A DNA stretch of 64,000 nt from Lunularia cruciata (taxonomy: Eukaryota; Streptophyta; Marchantiopsida; Lunulariales; Lunulariaceae), in contig OX419756.1 in NCBI GenBank assembly GCA_948567375.1, positions 70,596,552 through 70,660,551 on the forward strand, read 5' to 3'. The notes beneath the pieces were generated by a model. It saw nothing but the letters and a program-made list of their open reading frames with translations. It made no database searches and was not told where the DNA came from. Position numbers and translations under genes: made by a program. Shown piece by piece: positions 25,094 to 36,964 of the stretch. Position 1 is the stretch's first letter, and the number at the start of each line of letters is the position of its first letter.

Positions 25094-27554
25094 ATCTGTA
25101 CCTGAGATGAAATTTTGATGAGGAGGGATTGATATCGAGGATAATCTTCCCATGCTGTACATTATAGTAGATTACTAGCCGATCATGGAGCTCGACCGTG
25201 GATACAGGATCTGACTTGAAATTGGAGCCAGGTGGAAGGAAGGGAGTGAGAAAAGACGCTGGCAGCAAAGGGACCTGACCTTCACGCGTGCTCGGTGAAA
25301 TGCGGATAATTGATAAAGTGAATCAAGCTGTGAGCAATGGAATGTTGTTCTTTGTGGTATACCTAATCACTGAGCAATAGAAGTATCCACATTTCGACTG
25401 GAGTTGTTTAATATCCAATTTGCCTACCTAGGATGGACCATTCGACTTCTTGATGCTGGATGGTTTATCGTTCTTTCCCAGTGTTACACTAAATATTGCC
25501 CTTTTTATATAGACATGTAACACTTGAAGAACTCGTATGTAAAAAGAGGTGTAGGTGACCCCTTTTCAATTGTATTTATCCCTTCATTCAACATATTTCG
25601 CGTTCAACTTCTTAAAACAGCGCGGATCACAACAACTGTCAAGCTACACTAAATTTGCACCGACACTGTATTTGTTATTACCAGATCACGATGCTAAGAA
25701 ATAAGATCTAGTTCTGTAGTTGGGGGTTAGTGCATTTGAGTGTTTGGACAGGCAGTTCAGCATTCGTCCTTCAGCATTCTCAATGGATGGAAGAAACAAA
25801 ATCTAAACTATCTTATAGCGGTTTGAGAATGGTTCTTCTCTTTCTCCCATGGCAGAAGTCTCGTGATGCAGATAAGCATGACATACCAAACACGCATTGT
25901 GACGTCTTTAAAACACCAACTTTTGAAGTTTGAGAATCTAGTCCGTAATATTATCGATGTTAAATACCGGAAATCTCAACTTCCTATACATCGGGTATAA
26001 CGTACAGTTCTGAGTACAAAATCCCCTTTGAAAGCTTTCTGTATAAAACAGTGAGCAATGTTCATGAGGCGAAAGGAAGATCATTTTTCAGCAGGGTTTT
26101 AGTAAGGGACACCTATTCCGCTGTCAGCAATCCAGGAGTGGTCCTTACCATGGTCATCTGTCGTATACTCCATCCGTGAAGTGGCCGTTCATCGAAGCTC
26201 CCTCATCAGTCCGATGCTCCACGTCAGAACGGCCGTGAGAGGTCGTTCATCACAGCCGCGAGCTCAATAATAAACAGAATAAAACTCCTACATTTTTCTG
26301 ATCAACATGTACGTGTCGCTCCACTGTAAAGTAAATCGACTACACAATGTTTGTACTCTCGCTCAGGTGCCCAAATTATCGTCGATTTTACGATAAGGAA
26401 AGGAGAGGGGTCATTTGATAAATACATTTCAAAAGCAAGATTAAAAATATGAAATATTTTTATCATAAAAATAAAAAAAAAAAAAAAAATATATATCACA
26501 AACAAGGGTAAGGATTTAAAATGTTAGGATTATTGAGAAAAGGTAGAAGATTAGTTTATAGAGATATTATGTATTTCCGGGGGATAAATGGACACGAGAG
26601 TTCAAGAAGTAAATCCAGTTTCTTTGCCAGTTATACGTTTTGTTCTTAGAATATTTTGAACAATTTCAGTGATATTATTTATTGTGAAAGATGTATCCTA
26701 ACGAACTATAATTCACTATAAAATTCTATACAATGAAAATCAATATGACGGTGGAGTTTCAAAACATATTTCAGAGGATATCAGGTGGATCAAGTTTAAA
26801 GAACGCCACACACATAGGTGAACGTGAAGGATGGAAGGCTCCATCAAGCCAAAGAAATCCTATCAAATTTCTCAATGTGCTATGTACTTTTGGAAGTTAT
26901 TTTCTTTCTAACATGAAATCACCGCTACCCTTGTGATTAATTTTGCACGAATTCCTTATTTTAAAAGGTTTATATATTCTGGTGAATCTCTTATATATAT
27001 ATAGTAGCATTCTTTGGGAGTAACTTTATATATATATATATATATAAAGTTACTCCTAAAGAAAGGAAGAGGAGTACGAGGCACAAAGAATGCAAGGCCC
27101 AAAGGTCCCAAAGCACAAAAAGCCAAGACAAACACCAACAAGGCACAAAGGAACCGGAGGGGAAGGTGCCCCAAAAACAATCACCAAGGAAGCCAAGATT
27201 TTTACTCCTTAATGTTGCGGTAGGGTAAGTGCGGAGGGATGACCCTAGCTGTGCTTGGTGTACGTACTACGGCCACCCATCAATGAAGAGCCAATACTTG
27301 AGCACATTGCAAATTCATTGATATGCGTTGTTGGTAATAAGATGTGAGCATGGCTGGAGAGACAACTTGTGTCCCTCTCCTTTGCAAAGAACCATGTGCT
27401 GCATCCTTGAGAAGACCATTGAAATGATGATGAAGATGCACAAAAATCTCAATCGCTAAAGGACAAAGGTTTCTTAGGATAGCATGGGTGCATAATGGTC
27501 CTCCTTAACTCTAGAAGCAATGGTCATTGCTACTACCACATGTATGGTTTCATG
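25094..27554. other. Intergenic DNA between the Sec14-like gene and the retrotransposon nest
   Basis: No gene was recognised. There is an A-rich tract near 26464-26495 and a TA microsatellite hairpin at 27011-27064. The stretch 27065-27554 is of more mixed composition and may be remains of an older insertion, but I could not align it to any element in the window. Confidence 0.5.
27011..27064. repeat. Near-perfect hairpin around a TA microsatellite
   Basis: TCTTTGGGAGTAACTTTATA on the left is matched on the right by TATAAAGTTACTCCTAAAGA as its reverse complement with one mismatch, with a (TA)n centre between. Stem arms are about 24 bases. It may be a short inverted-repeat element or a product of TA-tract breakage and repair. 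Confidence 0.85.
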
Positions 27555-29990
27555 TGTCAAGTGGCCTTTCTACAAACCATACTTTTGTAATCCTCTCTTC
27601 ACCGTCTGAACCACTCTCTTTGCTAAGCCATCTGCCCCAATATGATCTTGGGATGTTGTACGATGATCAATCAAAGCCTTGTCACACAAGACTTGAAACT
27701 CCTCCAAAAACTCTGTACTCTGATTAGTCAAAACCTCAACTGATGCACCAAAATAACTAAGAACTCAATCCAAGAATGAGTAAGCTATCCCTTCACTAAA
27801 CTTGTCAGGAAAGGCCACCAACTCAATCCACTTGGAGAAGTACTCCACCATCACCAAAACATACCAATGATATCCCACAATCAACGATAAAGGTCAAACA
27901 AAGTCCAAACTCCAATGGTAACCCAATCTCATGATATGTAATGGATATAATTGTGGTGTAGGAGCATTGAATAATGCTCTAACTCGGTCACAACCACACA
28001 TCGGGCAACAAATTGTTGTACCTCGGTCTGCATACTGCGCCACCAACAATGACTCTAGAGTAAGCTATATGTATGTTTCATTCCAAAATATCCTAGCTCC
28101 TCATGAGCATGACGGACCAATTGTGATCTCTGGGATGGAAGTGGTACTACTCACACTCTACCATCCTCCCATACAAGCAAAAGGTGTCTGCCCTCCAATC
28201 TGAATTGTCTGGCTTGCTAAAGGGCATAATCTTTCTCCTTGGCCCCAACTGTGCCACCCACAACACCGGTGCAAAGATAGTCCATCACTAAGATGTCACC
28301 ATGAATGTCTCACTAAACTATACCAATATCTTCACTCTTTGGATCGGTGACCTCAATAACTCCTCTTGTATACATTGAGAGAGATACCACCAAAGCCTCA
28401 AAAAATATACACAGAAAGGCCGATGCATGCCAACTTGGCACCATCTCCTCATTTGTCTCACCATGCCAATGTGCTCCGGTCTGATCCTATTGGATGGGAC
28501 ATCTACTCAACCCATTTGTATCACGATTCACCACTCCAAGTCTCTGAACAACCGTGAAATAATACTCCTAAGAAATTAGAGCCCATCATGCACGCTTCCC
28601 TGAAAGCTTGTCAGACTCCATCAACCACTTCAATGGTTGATGATCAATGACGAGAGTGAAGGGGTTACCAAATAGGTAACATCAAAAATGTGCTACTGCC
28701 CAAACTGCTGCCAAACACTCTCCCTCATATGAACTATACTTTGCCTCCGTTGAATTGTTGGAGCAACTAGCATAAGCCACCACAAACTCCTTCCCCTCAT
28801 CATCATCTTGGGTGAGCACCACTCCAAGCTCCAACATACTCCAATCAGTATGAACCTGAAATGGTTGTCCTCGGATCGGCTCCTCAAAATAAGAGCAAAT
28901 GTCAACCTCTCTTTGAGCTCTACAAAAGCTCTCTCCTGCTCATCTCCCCAACACCACTCCTGTGTAAGCTTGGTCAGCTTTTTCAAGGCCTTGGCAATGA
29001 CACTAAATCCTCTAACATAGCAATGATAGAAGTTTGCCAACCCAAGGAATGCTCGTACTCTGCTCACATTTATAGGCCGAGGAATATGTGCAATAGCCTC
29101 CACCTTGGTCTACTAAACGCCAAGTCCTCCAGGGTAGATAGTGTGACCCAAATACTCAACCTGCTCATGGAAGAACCTACACTTCTCAGGATGAAATTTG
29201 AGTCCATGAGATCTCAATCTCTCAAACACCTCCAACAATTGTCTTTCATGCTCCTCCATAGTAGTGCTATAGACCAAAATGTCATCAATATAGCACCAAG
29301 CAAATCCTATCCAGCTAGGATCCTATCCATGACTCTTTGGAACTCAACAAGAGCATTCTTTAACCCAAATGGTAAGAACTTCCACTGATATAACACATCC
29401 TTACTGTGAGGATCAATAGCCCAAAATGTTGTCTTGGACTTATCCTCCTCCCTGATTTGCAACTCATGATATCCTACTTAAAGATCCAAAGTAACGAAGA
29501 CCTTTGCATGCCCAATCGCATCAAAAATCTCCTCCAGTGTAGGCATGGCATACCAATCAGCCATAGTCTATTGGTTGATAGGATGGCAATCTCCACACAT
29601 CTGCCTATTTGTGTAGTTGTTATGCATATCTTTCTTGGCTAGCATCACTATCGCTGACGCATACTCTCTATGTGAAACCTCCACCAAACCAGCCTCAAAA
29701 AGATCTCTACTCCAACTCTTAATCAATGTCCTCTCCATGTCACTATAACAGTAAGGACATTGGGAAACGGGTGTATTGCTAGTTAGCTTAATCCATATAC
29801 CAAGTCCTTTTAGAGCACCCAAATCCTTCATATTGAAGGCAAAACAACTCGTGTAGCTCCTCAAGAACCCCCAAACCCTCCGTCTTTCCTCTCCAGTAAG
29901 CTTGGGTCCAAGATCTGGTTCCCAAGTATCCTTTGTAATTGTAGTAAGAGTGGAAGACATAGTGATTGGCTACTACACTTGGCCCTTGGA
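27555..29990 (-). pseudogene. Broken RT, RNase H and partial integrase of copy C/D
   Basis: The RT and RNase H of element A are recognisable on the minus strand. Examples are ELTSNTPVSQCPYCYSDMER near 29790, AFLGLANFYHCYVRGFS near 29040 and the integrase zinc region near 28000-28100. The stop codons found in element A at the DNMT-RT junction and inside RT are also present here (minus-strand TAG at 29973-29975 and 29568-29570), with further stops unique to this copy. Sequence matching the integrase core extends to about 27555. It cannot make a working enzyme as it stands. Confidence 0.88.
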
Positions 29991-30223
29991 AGCAATAGTG
30001 TCATGCTCCCAATCACTAGAGGTCCCAACCTCTATATGAAAACTTCCTCCACTCTAGTTGCAAGCTCCACATGTCCTCTAGCTGCATCCCAAGTGGACCA
30101 AGGGTGTAATCCAAGTAGCCTATGCTCACTTGGATGGACTCCAAGTAGACCACTCTCCCTAATAGCTACTGGTTGTATCTCAAGAATAGCATGTCCACTC
30201 GGTCCATTGCCCCTAGCATGCAC

Positions 30224-31805
30224 CTAGATTGTCTTGATAAGCACAAGGCTCACAAGTGTCTGAGCAGTGATGCCTATCAAGCGCATCCTATGCTGCTCTG
30301 CCATGCCAAGGCTCACAATCCATGTCAAACAGTTCAGATCCAGAGCCTGACCTAACACTTGATGCTTGGATGCCTCTAACACAACTGGGATAGCGGTAAT
30401 ACCAGTGTGAAAACCCGTTGCCCGCTCTCTCTCATCAGCATTGAGCTCCACCAACTACTATGATTGTGAGTCCCAAACAAGTCCGGGTCCTCCTTCTTGA
30501 AAAGCATGAGAGCTTGGGAAACTCATGAGTTTAGGAAATATAGCTCTATAGTACCCATTTGTCCATGTGTGTGGTATTGTGATATTTAGTTTGGCATTAT
30601 AAGTATTTGAGAGATATTATATATATATATATATATATATATAGAGATAAAGGATAGTTCTACATTAGTCATGATTACCTAAAGTTAGTCATAGCTAAGA
30701 TAAATGGGACCTTACTTTAGAGGAAGTGGAAAAGATGAGCATCGCTATTTTGGATTCTAGTGTATTGACTTGGTATTATTCCAAGGTGTTTGGCTTTGAG
30801 GAAAGAGTTGAAAACTCTTGGGCCTACAAGCCTTTTTGTTTTGGATTCTTCTATAGTCCAAGGATAACCCATGTGAAGGAGTCCTTGACTTAGTGGTTGG
30901 GTCAAGATAAGATCACATGCTTAGTGGAATATGCCCATATGGATGGATATTCCTTTATACTTTTTGACTTTACTTGACTTTTAGCCTAGTAACTTGAGTT
31001 ACTCCAATAATTAGTAACTTTGGTGCGTAACTATTTCAAAAGTATATAAACAAGGGGTGATAAAGTATTCATCATCCTTTCATTTGCAATTATCTCTCTC
31101 TCATTGAGTTCTCTAGTGAGCAATGTCTTGAGTATTGGAGTATTAGCCTTGGAGGAGTATGATGGAGTTGGGGTTCTTTGCCTTCTTAGTCCATGGTGCG
31201 CTACCATAATAGCCATTAGAGGTTCATCTTGAGTGAGAGACAAGCCGGCTCAGAGCTCTAGGCTGTCCAACTAGGTTCACCATTGCCATAGGTGACCTAT
31301 CAGCCACTACCACCGTCTAAGATTGATGCCCAACATCCAAGATGTCATCAACAAGGATGTAGTCAAGGTGTTGAATCCCATCATAAGCACGCTGTAAAAC
31401 CTCTTTGGGTAAGAGGTTCATCCACCAAAGACAAAGATGATGAGCCCGTGATCCCACTTTGGCTGCATATAACAATATAGCATGTCCCATTCAAGAATGG
31501 ACCTGATGTGTACTTGCCACCACTCTGGTGCAAGAATCACCCATTAAAAAAATGTTCTCCAAAAGGTAAGCTGGAAGATATGGACTAATGGACCTAAAGA
31601 TTTTATAGTATCCATAACATCTCCCAAAACACACCAGAACAAGGATATTGAAGACCCAAACCTCGGCCAACATGTGTATGTCCCTAACATGGCCATCCAA
31701 AAATCACCAAGTGAACAAGCCCATGTCTCTCCAGATCATGCACCCTAGTAAGGAAATGTCTATTGGTAGGACCTTTTGGTAACCTTTGACCGTTGACATC
31801 GATAA
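30224..31805 (-). pseudogene. Broken C-terminal half of the DNMT3-type methyltransferase in copy C/D
   Basis: From the right, the copy keeps HDLERHGLVHLVIFGWPC (31680-31735) with the catalytic Pro-Cys. The next codon is TAG where element A has CAG. The motif VI region AYLLENIFLMG follows at 31538-31570. The conserved ERERA-GF stretch lies near 30420 and the final LGQALDLNCLTWIVSLG near 30310-30350. The E-family solo LTR at 30547-31253 interrupts it. It shows that the methyltransferase was already part of this family before copies A and C/D separated. Confidence 0.88.
30547..31253 (+). repeat. Solo LTR of Ty3/gypsy family E inside copy C/D
   Basis: About 707 bases match the LTRs of element E end to end, from TATAGTACCC (TGTAATACCC in E) to CCGGCTCA. 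It is flanked by a five-base target duplication AGCTC (30542-30546 and 31254-31258). Removing it restores continuity with element A around A 39560. A solo LTR is the usual product of recombination between the two LTRs of a full element. Confidence 0.9.
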
Positions 31806-32294
31806 TGTAAAAATGTAAAAGACCAAAACCAAGGAGAGAAATCAGAGAATGGAAACTCACCTTGTAAAAGACCAAAACCAAGGAGAGAAATCAAAGAATG
31901 GAAACTCACATTGGGACACTTGAATGAGGGAAAACTCCGAATGCCTAGCATGAGCTTCGGCCTTGGTATTTATAGGTAGCATACAAGACCCTTGAAGCTT
32001 CTTCAAGAAGCTTCTTCAAGAAGCTTCCTTGAGCCGCTTTCTTGGAGTGCAAGCCAAGTTAACTAGGAAGCTTCTCAAGAAGCTTCCTTCTAGAAGCCGC
32101 CTACTTGGCGTGCAAGCTAGTTAGAAGCTTCTAGAAGCTTCCTTCTAGGAGCTACCTGCTTAGGACGCAAGTTAACTAGTTGGGAAGCTTCCCAAGAAGC
32201 TTCTTAGATGCTTCTAGAATATTCTAGGCTATTTTGTCTTATTCTCTACTTCATAAGCCCGACCAACTTTGTCACTAAACCCCATATTGTTACA
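31806..32294 (-). repeat. Element B 3' LTR
   Basis: It matches the other LTR of B at 46878-47303 but is 63 bases longer, mainly because a block of about 55 bases (TGTAAAAGACCAAAACCAAG onward) near its end is duplicated at 31806-31915. Both LTRs carry the heat-shock-element cluster and a TATA box (CCTATAAATA on the minus strand at 31967-31976). Confidence 0.93.
31993..32228 (-). promoter_or_regulatory. Heat-shock-element cluster in B 3' LTR
   Basis: GAAGCTTC-type palindromes repeat many times. At 32124-32141 two GAA-nn-TTC modules are separated by two bases, making four perfectly alternating GAA/TTC units. At 32212-32224 there is a three-unit element, TTC-TA-GAA-TA-TTC. This pattern is the known binding site of plant heat-shock factors. 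The TATA box lies on the downstream side, in the sense of the element. Confidence 0.75.
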
Positions 32295-34247
32295 TATTCC
32301 CCCGCCGCTAGTTGGTGACGTCCTCGTCGCCAGTGAAGCTTCGAATTCCTTGATGGCTATCTGTGCATTCTGGAGGTGAGAAAGAGGTTCCCATGTGGCA
32401 TCATGAAGGGGATACCCTTTCCAAAGGACCTTGTACTCTGTATGTTGGCGACGGCCTTGTTAAATATGGCGATGTGCAAGGATACGATGAACTTTGTACT
32501 CCTCATGATCATTGATAGGGACAGGAAGAGGGGGAGGTTGGACTCAAGAGGAAAAGGAAGGAGGGTTAGGAACAAAGGGTTTCAACTTGGAAACATGAAA
32601 GACAGGATGGATACGCATATGACAAGGTAAGGCAAGACGATAAGCAACAGGAGAGACAATTTGGGTGATATCAAAGGGTCCTATCCAATTAGGGGCAAGT
32701 TTACAAACTTGGGTATCAAGTGGGAGAGGGAGGTTACTAGAGGATAGCATGACTTTATCACCAACTTCAAAGGTGAGATCTTGACGATGGTGGTCCGCAT
32801 ATTGATTTTGGCGATTCTGAGCAACAAGGAGGTGAGACTTGGCTTGTTGGAGAGATTGGGATATAGTGGTCAAGAATGTGGAAGTATGAGGAACCTAAAC
32901 CTGAGATGAAGGGGGAGCAAGAAGAGAATCTAGAACAAGCGAATCTGGAACAAGCGGCCAAAATTGAGAAAGACAGGAGAGAATCCGGTGCTTGCCTATT
33001 TGGAATTGTTGTAGGCAAATTTGGCAGCGGCAAGACATTCATCCCAATTGGTATGGTGGACATTGACAAAGGCACGCAACATATCCTCCAATGTACGATT
33101 TGCATGTTCGGTTTGTCCATCAGTTTGAGGATGATAGGCCGTGGACAAAGCAAGCTTGGTGCCAAGTATTTGAAAGAGTGCTTGTCAAAACTTCCCGTTA
33201 AAGCGAGGATCACGGTCGGAGATGAGTACACGTGGCATTCCATGATGCTTGAAGACATTGTCGAAGTAGATTTGTGCTAAGGTTGGAGCATCCACGATAT
33301 CACAGGTTGGTGCCAAGTGGATTTGCTTACTAAGCTTATCCATAAACACCACAATGGCGGTGTGTCCTTGTTTTGTCTTTGGCAAGGATGTGATGAGATC
33401 CAAGCTCACATGCTCCCAACAAGTTGATGGAATGGCAAGCAGTTGAAGGAGTCCACCCGGCTTTTGGTTGCTGGCCTTGTTACGTTGGCAGCTCTCACAC
33501 GATCGGACAAATTCTCGAACATCCCGTGTCATGTTGGGCCACCACCATTGACGTTGGAGGGTACCCAAGGTCTTGTCCACACCCATGTGACCAGCGATGG
33601 GTAAATCATGGGCTTCTTGAAGGCGCACAAGTCAAAGATCACCTTTGGCTGGAACATAGATCCGGTCCGCATGGAATAGAAGGCCTTCCTTGAAGGAGAA
33701 GGTGTTGTAATCCTTGTCACTTGTTGTTAGCCGACCATGTACCATTTGGAAGAAGGGATCTTGTTGTAGAGCTAACCGAAACTCGTTATGAATCTTGGGA
33801 TCAATTGACACCGTCGTAATTGCTGCCGTGACTCATCACGGCAGCAGGAAGGGACTTCAAATCAGGTCGTTGTGATAGAGCATCAGGAATGACATGGAAC
33901 CAACCTGGTTTGTACTCAAGTTTGATGTCAAACAATTGGAGTTGCTCTTCCCATCGATGATGTCGACTCTTCATGTGCTCTAGGTGTAAGGTCTGCAACA
34001 ATGGCTTGCGATCAGTTTGCATGATCACTTGTTTCCCCAAGAGGTAATGCCTCCATACCTTGGTGGCATATACCATTGCAAGTTGTTCCCGATCTCAAGC
34101 GGAGTAATTTCTTTTAGTTGTATTTAGTCGGCGAGACACAAAGGCAATAGGATGTAGTCCATCTGGAAATTCTTGTTGCAACACAGCTCCAATTGCAAAG
34201 TTAGAAGCATCAAAATCAACCACACAAGGTAGTTGAGGATCATATGG
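32295..34247 (-). pseudogene. Element B RNase H, integrase and chromodomain (broken)
   Basis: On the minus strand from 34247: RNase H (CVVDFDASNFAIGAVLQQ, TDRKPLLQTL), with a stop TGA where the RNase H Glu region reads NYSA-stop-DREQLA. Then comes the integrase: zinc-binding H-H-C-C (HDLPIAGHMG and CESCQ), first catalytic Asp in VSLDLI, second in ISDRDPRF and Glu after [10 protein letters not shown] near 33120. A C-terminal chromodomain follows at about 32345-32505 (EEYKVHRIL, YKVLWKGYP, ATWEP). Stops at 32544-32546 and 32460-32462 cut the chromodomain. Chromodomains guide integration to modified histone H3. A polypurine tract (GCGGCGGGGGAATA) precedes the 3' LTR at 32295-32308. Confidence 0.9.
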
Positions 34248-34251
34248 TTGA

Positions 34252-34702
34252 TGTCACGCCATTTGTAGTTCCGCATCTAGATGCTCGGACACTGGAGTTC
34301 CAGTGATGGTAGTTAGAGTTATTCTAGCTGTTTCTCAAGGACTACTTTCCGACGGTTAGATTTTGTGTTTGGGGTACTGACTTCACGGTGGGGCCCACCG
34401 TCACTTTGCACCGTTTGCACCGTCGAGTGTGCCGTCAGCGGGACCGTTAGGGTTTCAGGGCTAGCTTGAGTCCAGGGGGTATAGTTTCGAAGTGAGCTCC
34501 AGAGAGCTCACTTCTCTGATGTTGAGCCTTCGAGTTCCTGGCTATGGTGGACAGAGGCCGGTAAGCGTCACCTGGATTCTCTATGCTTGAGTGGGTGTGG
34601 CTTGACTGTAATCAGTGCCCAGTTGTTGGCAGTTTATAGAGTGACAGATCAAGTACTGATCTGAGTTGAGTTGAGTTGAGGATGTTAAGCAATTTGATTA
34701 CA
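34252..34702 (+). repeat. Element A 5' LTR, lacking its first ~107 bases
   Basis: It corresponds to positions 43522-43970 of the 3' end, from TGTCACGCC (TATCACGCC in the 3' copy) to TTGATTACA. The first 105 bases of the LTR, present after the polypurine tract at 43415-43519, are absent here and appear instead at the far 3' end of the element. Confidence 0.88.
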
Positions 34703-35944
34703 TCAGAGAAGTGAAGTCAGAGGGAAATCGGGTGCAGGAACGTTGAGTGTTGGTGGTATCTCCAAGCTCGGTGGATCGTGGTAGCTCGATTCAGGTTCTG
34801 TGTTTCCCTAGTGTGCAGAAGCTCGTGTAGTTGATGCAAATTTGGCAGTTAGGCGGACGGTGTGCGGAAGCGCTGGTCAATTTTTGAGCAAAGAAGGAGC
34901 AATTTTCGAGCAGTGTTGTGATTTTGAGCTCAGGAGGTGAAGGCAGGACCAATTTGCTGCAAGTTGGGCTCAGAAAGCGAAATTGAAGGTGGAGTTGGAA
35001 AGCTCTTCTCATGAAATTGTGATTTAGAAAAACCCGTTTTGTCAATTTGGCTCGAGTGGAAAGTTAGCGGGAGATTTGGCGGACATCCATCTTTAGGGTT
35101 TACGTCAGATTTTGGGCCAGAATTGGAGGAGTTTCGTTGTTTGGCCAGATTTGGAGAAGTTTCGCTAGTTTGGAGGCTAGTAGGCATAGGGCTGTGGGCT
35201 ATGAGAGGCTACGAAGGCCTAGAAGGGCCAGAAGGGCCGGCAAGCTAGCTTGCTGACGTGAGGCTAGCTAGTTTAGTGTAGATCTTGGTCATTGGTTGGC
35301 AAAATCTGCCTTTCTTGCTAGATTGTGCGCAACAGGGTTTGACCCCTAGATCTCTTGTTCCTAGACTGGTGCCCTAGCCAACTGGTCCACCCTCACTTGT
35401 TGTCATAGCGACTGTGCCACTGTTATCTATACACATGTAGCTTTGGCTAGGAGAGGCAGTTTGATCCCATTCTTGGTGATCCTGGTAGCTTAGGACTTAG
35501 ATACAAACTACTCTTATGTCAAATGCCAAATGGTGGCAGAGTCAATCCCGTGTTGTGTTATGAGATGGAGGGTTTTCGTTTAGATTTCTTGTGATTGGAT
35601 CCCCTCCATTCTCTATTTCCTGTTTGTGCACCACGTTTGTGTGAGGTGCCTTGACTTTTGAGCGTTGGTGCTCTGGTGTGCTCTCGGTGGTGAGGCTGGA
35701 GTGATGACCAGTCAGACTACCTTTGTTTCTCTCCGGTGAGGCAGGAAGTGATGACCTGCAGACCGTGAGAGTGCGTGTTATGATGGCAGGTTACAGGTTG
35801 CCCTCCCCCTAGTGTAGTTATCTCGGTTAGAGTTACATTAGTGGGTGGTGTCTAGTTGGTGTTGGCACTTGGTGGGGCACTTGCAGTTGCGACTTGCGGT
35901 TGCAGTTGGTGGTTTGGGTTTGCTGTTGCAGTTATGTGGTCACG
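34703..35944 (+). other. Element A primer-site region and untranslated leader
   Basis: Directly after the LTR end CA comes TCAGAGAAGTGAAGTCAG. It shares ATCAGAG with the initiator-methionine tRNA site of plant retroelements when the last LTR bases are included, but the match is partial. The remaining 1.2 kb have no convincing frame and probably act as the RNA leader with packaging signals. Confidence 0.55.
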
Positions 35945-36964
35945 ACGGAGTTCTTTGGAGATTCCAGAGGAGTTAGCCCTGTAGTACGCAGTGGGTTTAC
36001 TCGGAGTGGTGCTCGGTATCAGCCTGTATCTCAGGTCCCAGTGAGGGAGGAGATTGACTCTGAGTTGGAGTTCGACATAGGAGCTGATTCAATTGAGAGT
36101 GCACTTGGTGTGTCCGCACCGTTGTTGTGGGACATGGACGTGATTTATGGGGCCTCCAAAGGCCCTAGGCGTTACTCTGGTACAGTGGGTACTATTGAGT
36201 TGGATGATTTCATCCAGGAGTTCGATAGTTGGTGTGATCTGCAGCAGATGCGGAACCCGACTTTGTTCACACCCTTCATGGCATGGAAGGGGTTGTTTCA
36301 GCACTTGGAGGGTCCACCGATGGACGACTACCATGAGTTCAGGAGAGCTCATTTGGAGGAGATTGAGTTATGGAGACAGTATTGGTCTACACACTATGTC
36401 TCCATCACTTCAAGTTCGGTGGCCAGGAGTAGGTCGGCTGTACCTACGAGTTCTAGCTCGAGTAGTGTTGGTGGAGCTAGTGGAGGTGCACTAGCTGGAG
36501 ATAGTGCTACTACGAGTGGAGGTACCGCTGCAGGAGGTGGTGTGGTACCGGGGTTTAACCCCATGGTTGAGTTCTTCTTATGTTTGAGGCAGAACTACCA
36601 GGGAGTGCGGACTGACAAGCTGAGGAGCTTGCAGGAGTTCCAGCGGAAGGCTGGAGAGAGCCTACGCGAGGCATACACTTGCATGAGGCGGCTGATCAGT
36701 TTCACTCAGGGAGTTACTGAGGCCCAGGCAGTCCAGTTTTGGTATGGGATATTGGACAGGGAGTTGCGACGTAGAGTTCGTGATGCTACGTTGTTGCAGG
36801 CTACTTCGCCCACTTTGGCAGTAGTCTTTGGTTTGGCTGAGTGTATTGAGCTCAACATGGTGGAGGAGAGAGTGGTGACATCTGGATTTGGTAGGGAGAC
36901 CTCATCCACGGTTGTGACTTCTTCTAGAGTGCAGCAGAGTGCACCACGCCCAGTTGGTTTTTGA
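35945..36964 (+). CDS. Element A gag (capsid part), start codon changed to ACG
   Basis: The frame reads TEFFGDSRGVSPVV onward. In copy C/D the same point reads MEFFGD with ATG at 50363-50365, so the start has become ACG (35945-35947) in A. The 340-codon protein contains a retrotransposon gag core at about 36550-36880, with MVEFFLCLRQNY, LQEFQRKAGESLREAY and FWYGILDREL. Before it lies a Ser/Gly-rich linker. Gag forms the particle that packages element RNA. The frame ends at TGA 36962-36964, but the same frame continues with the zinc knuckles; the identical TGA is found in copy C/D. Initiation at ACG, a known weak start codon, is possible but unproven. Confidence 0.8.
   Translation, partial: TEFFGDSRGVSPVVRSGFTRSGARYQPVSQVPVREEIDSELEFDIGADSIESALGVSAPLLWDMDVIYGASKGPRRYSGTVGTIELDDFIQEFDSWCDLQQMRNPTLFTPFMAWKGLFQHLEGPPMDDYHEFRRAHLEEIELWRQYWSTHYVSITSSSVARSRSAVPTSSSSSSVGGASGGALAGDSATTSGGTAAGGGVVPGFNPMVEFFLCLRQNYQGVRTDKLRSLQEFQRKAGESLREAYTCMRRLISFTQGVTEAQAVQFWYGILDRELRRRVRDATLLQATSPTLAVVFGLAECIELNMVEERVVTSGFGRETSSTVVTSSRVQQSAPRPVGF

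Larger units (their letters stand above)
27555..31805 (-). mobile_element. Copy C/D, lower half: decayed methyltransferase-bearing Ty3/gypsy element (DNMT C-half, RT, RNase H, part of integrase)
   Basis: Reading leftward from 31805, this matches element A from its methyltransferase motif region (A 39010) to the middle of its integrase (about A 42560), where similarity stops near 27555. Integrase end, PHD finger and 3' LTR are lost. Its other half lies at 47304-51565, separated by element B; the target TTATC at 31801-31805 and 47304-47308 flanks B. Many C-to-T and G-to-A differences from element A have created stops. It also carries a solo LTR of family E (30547-31253). Confidence 0.9.
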
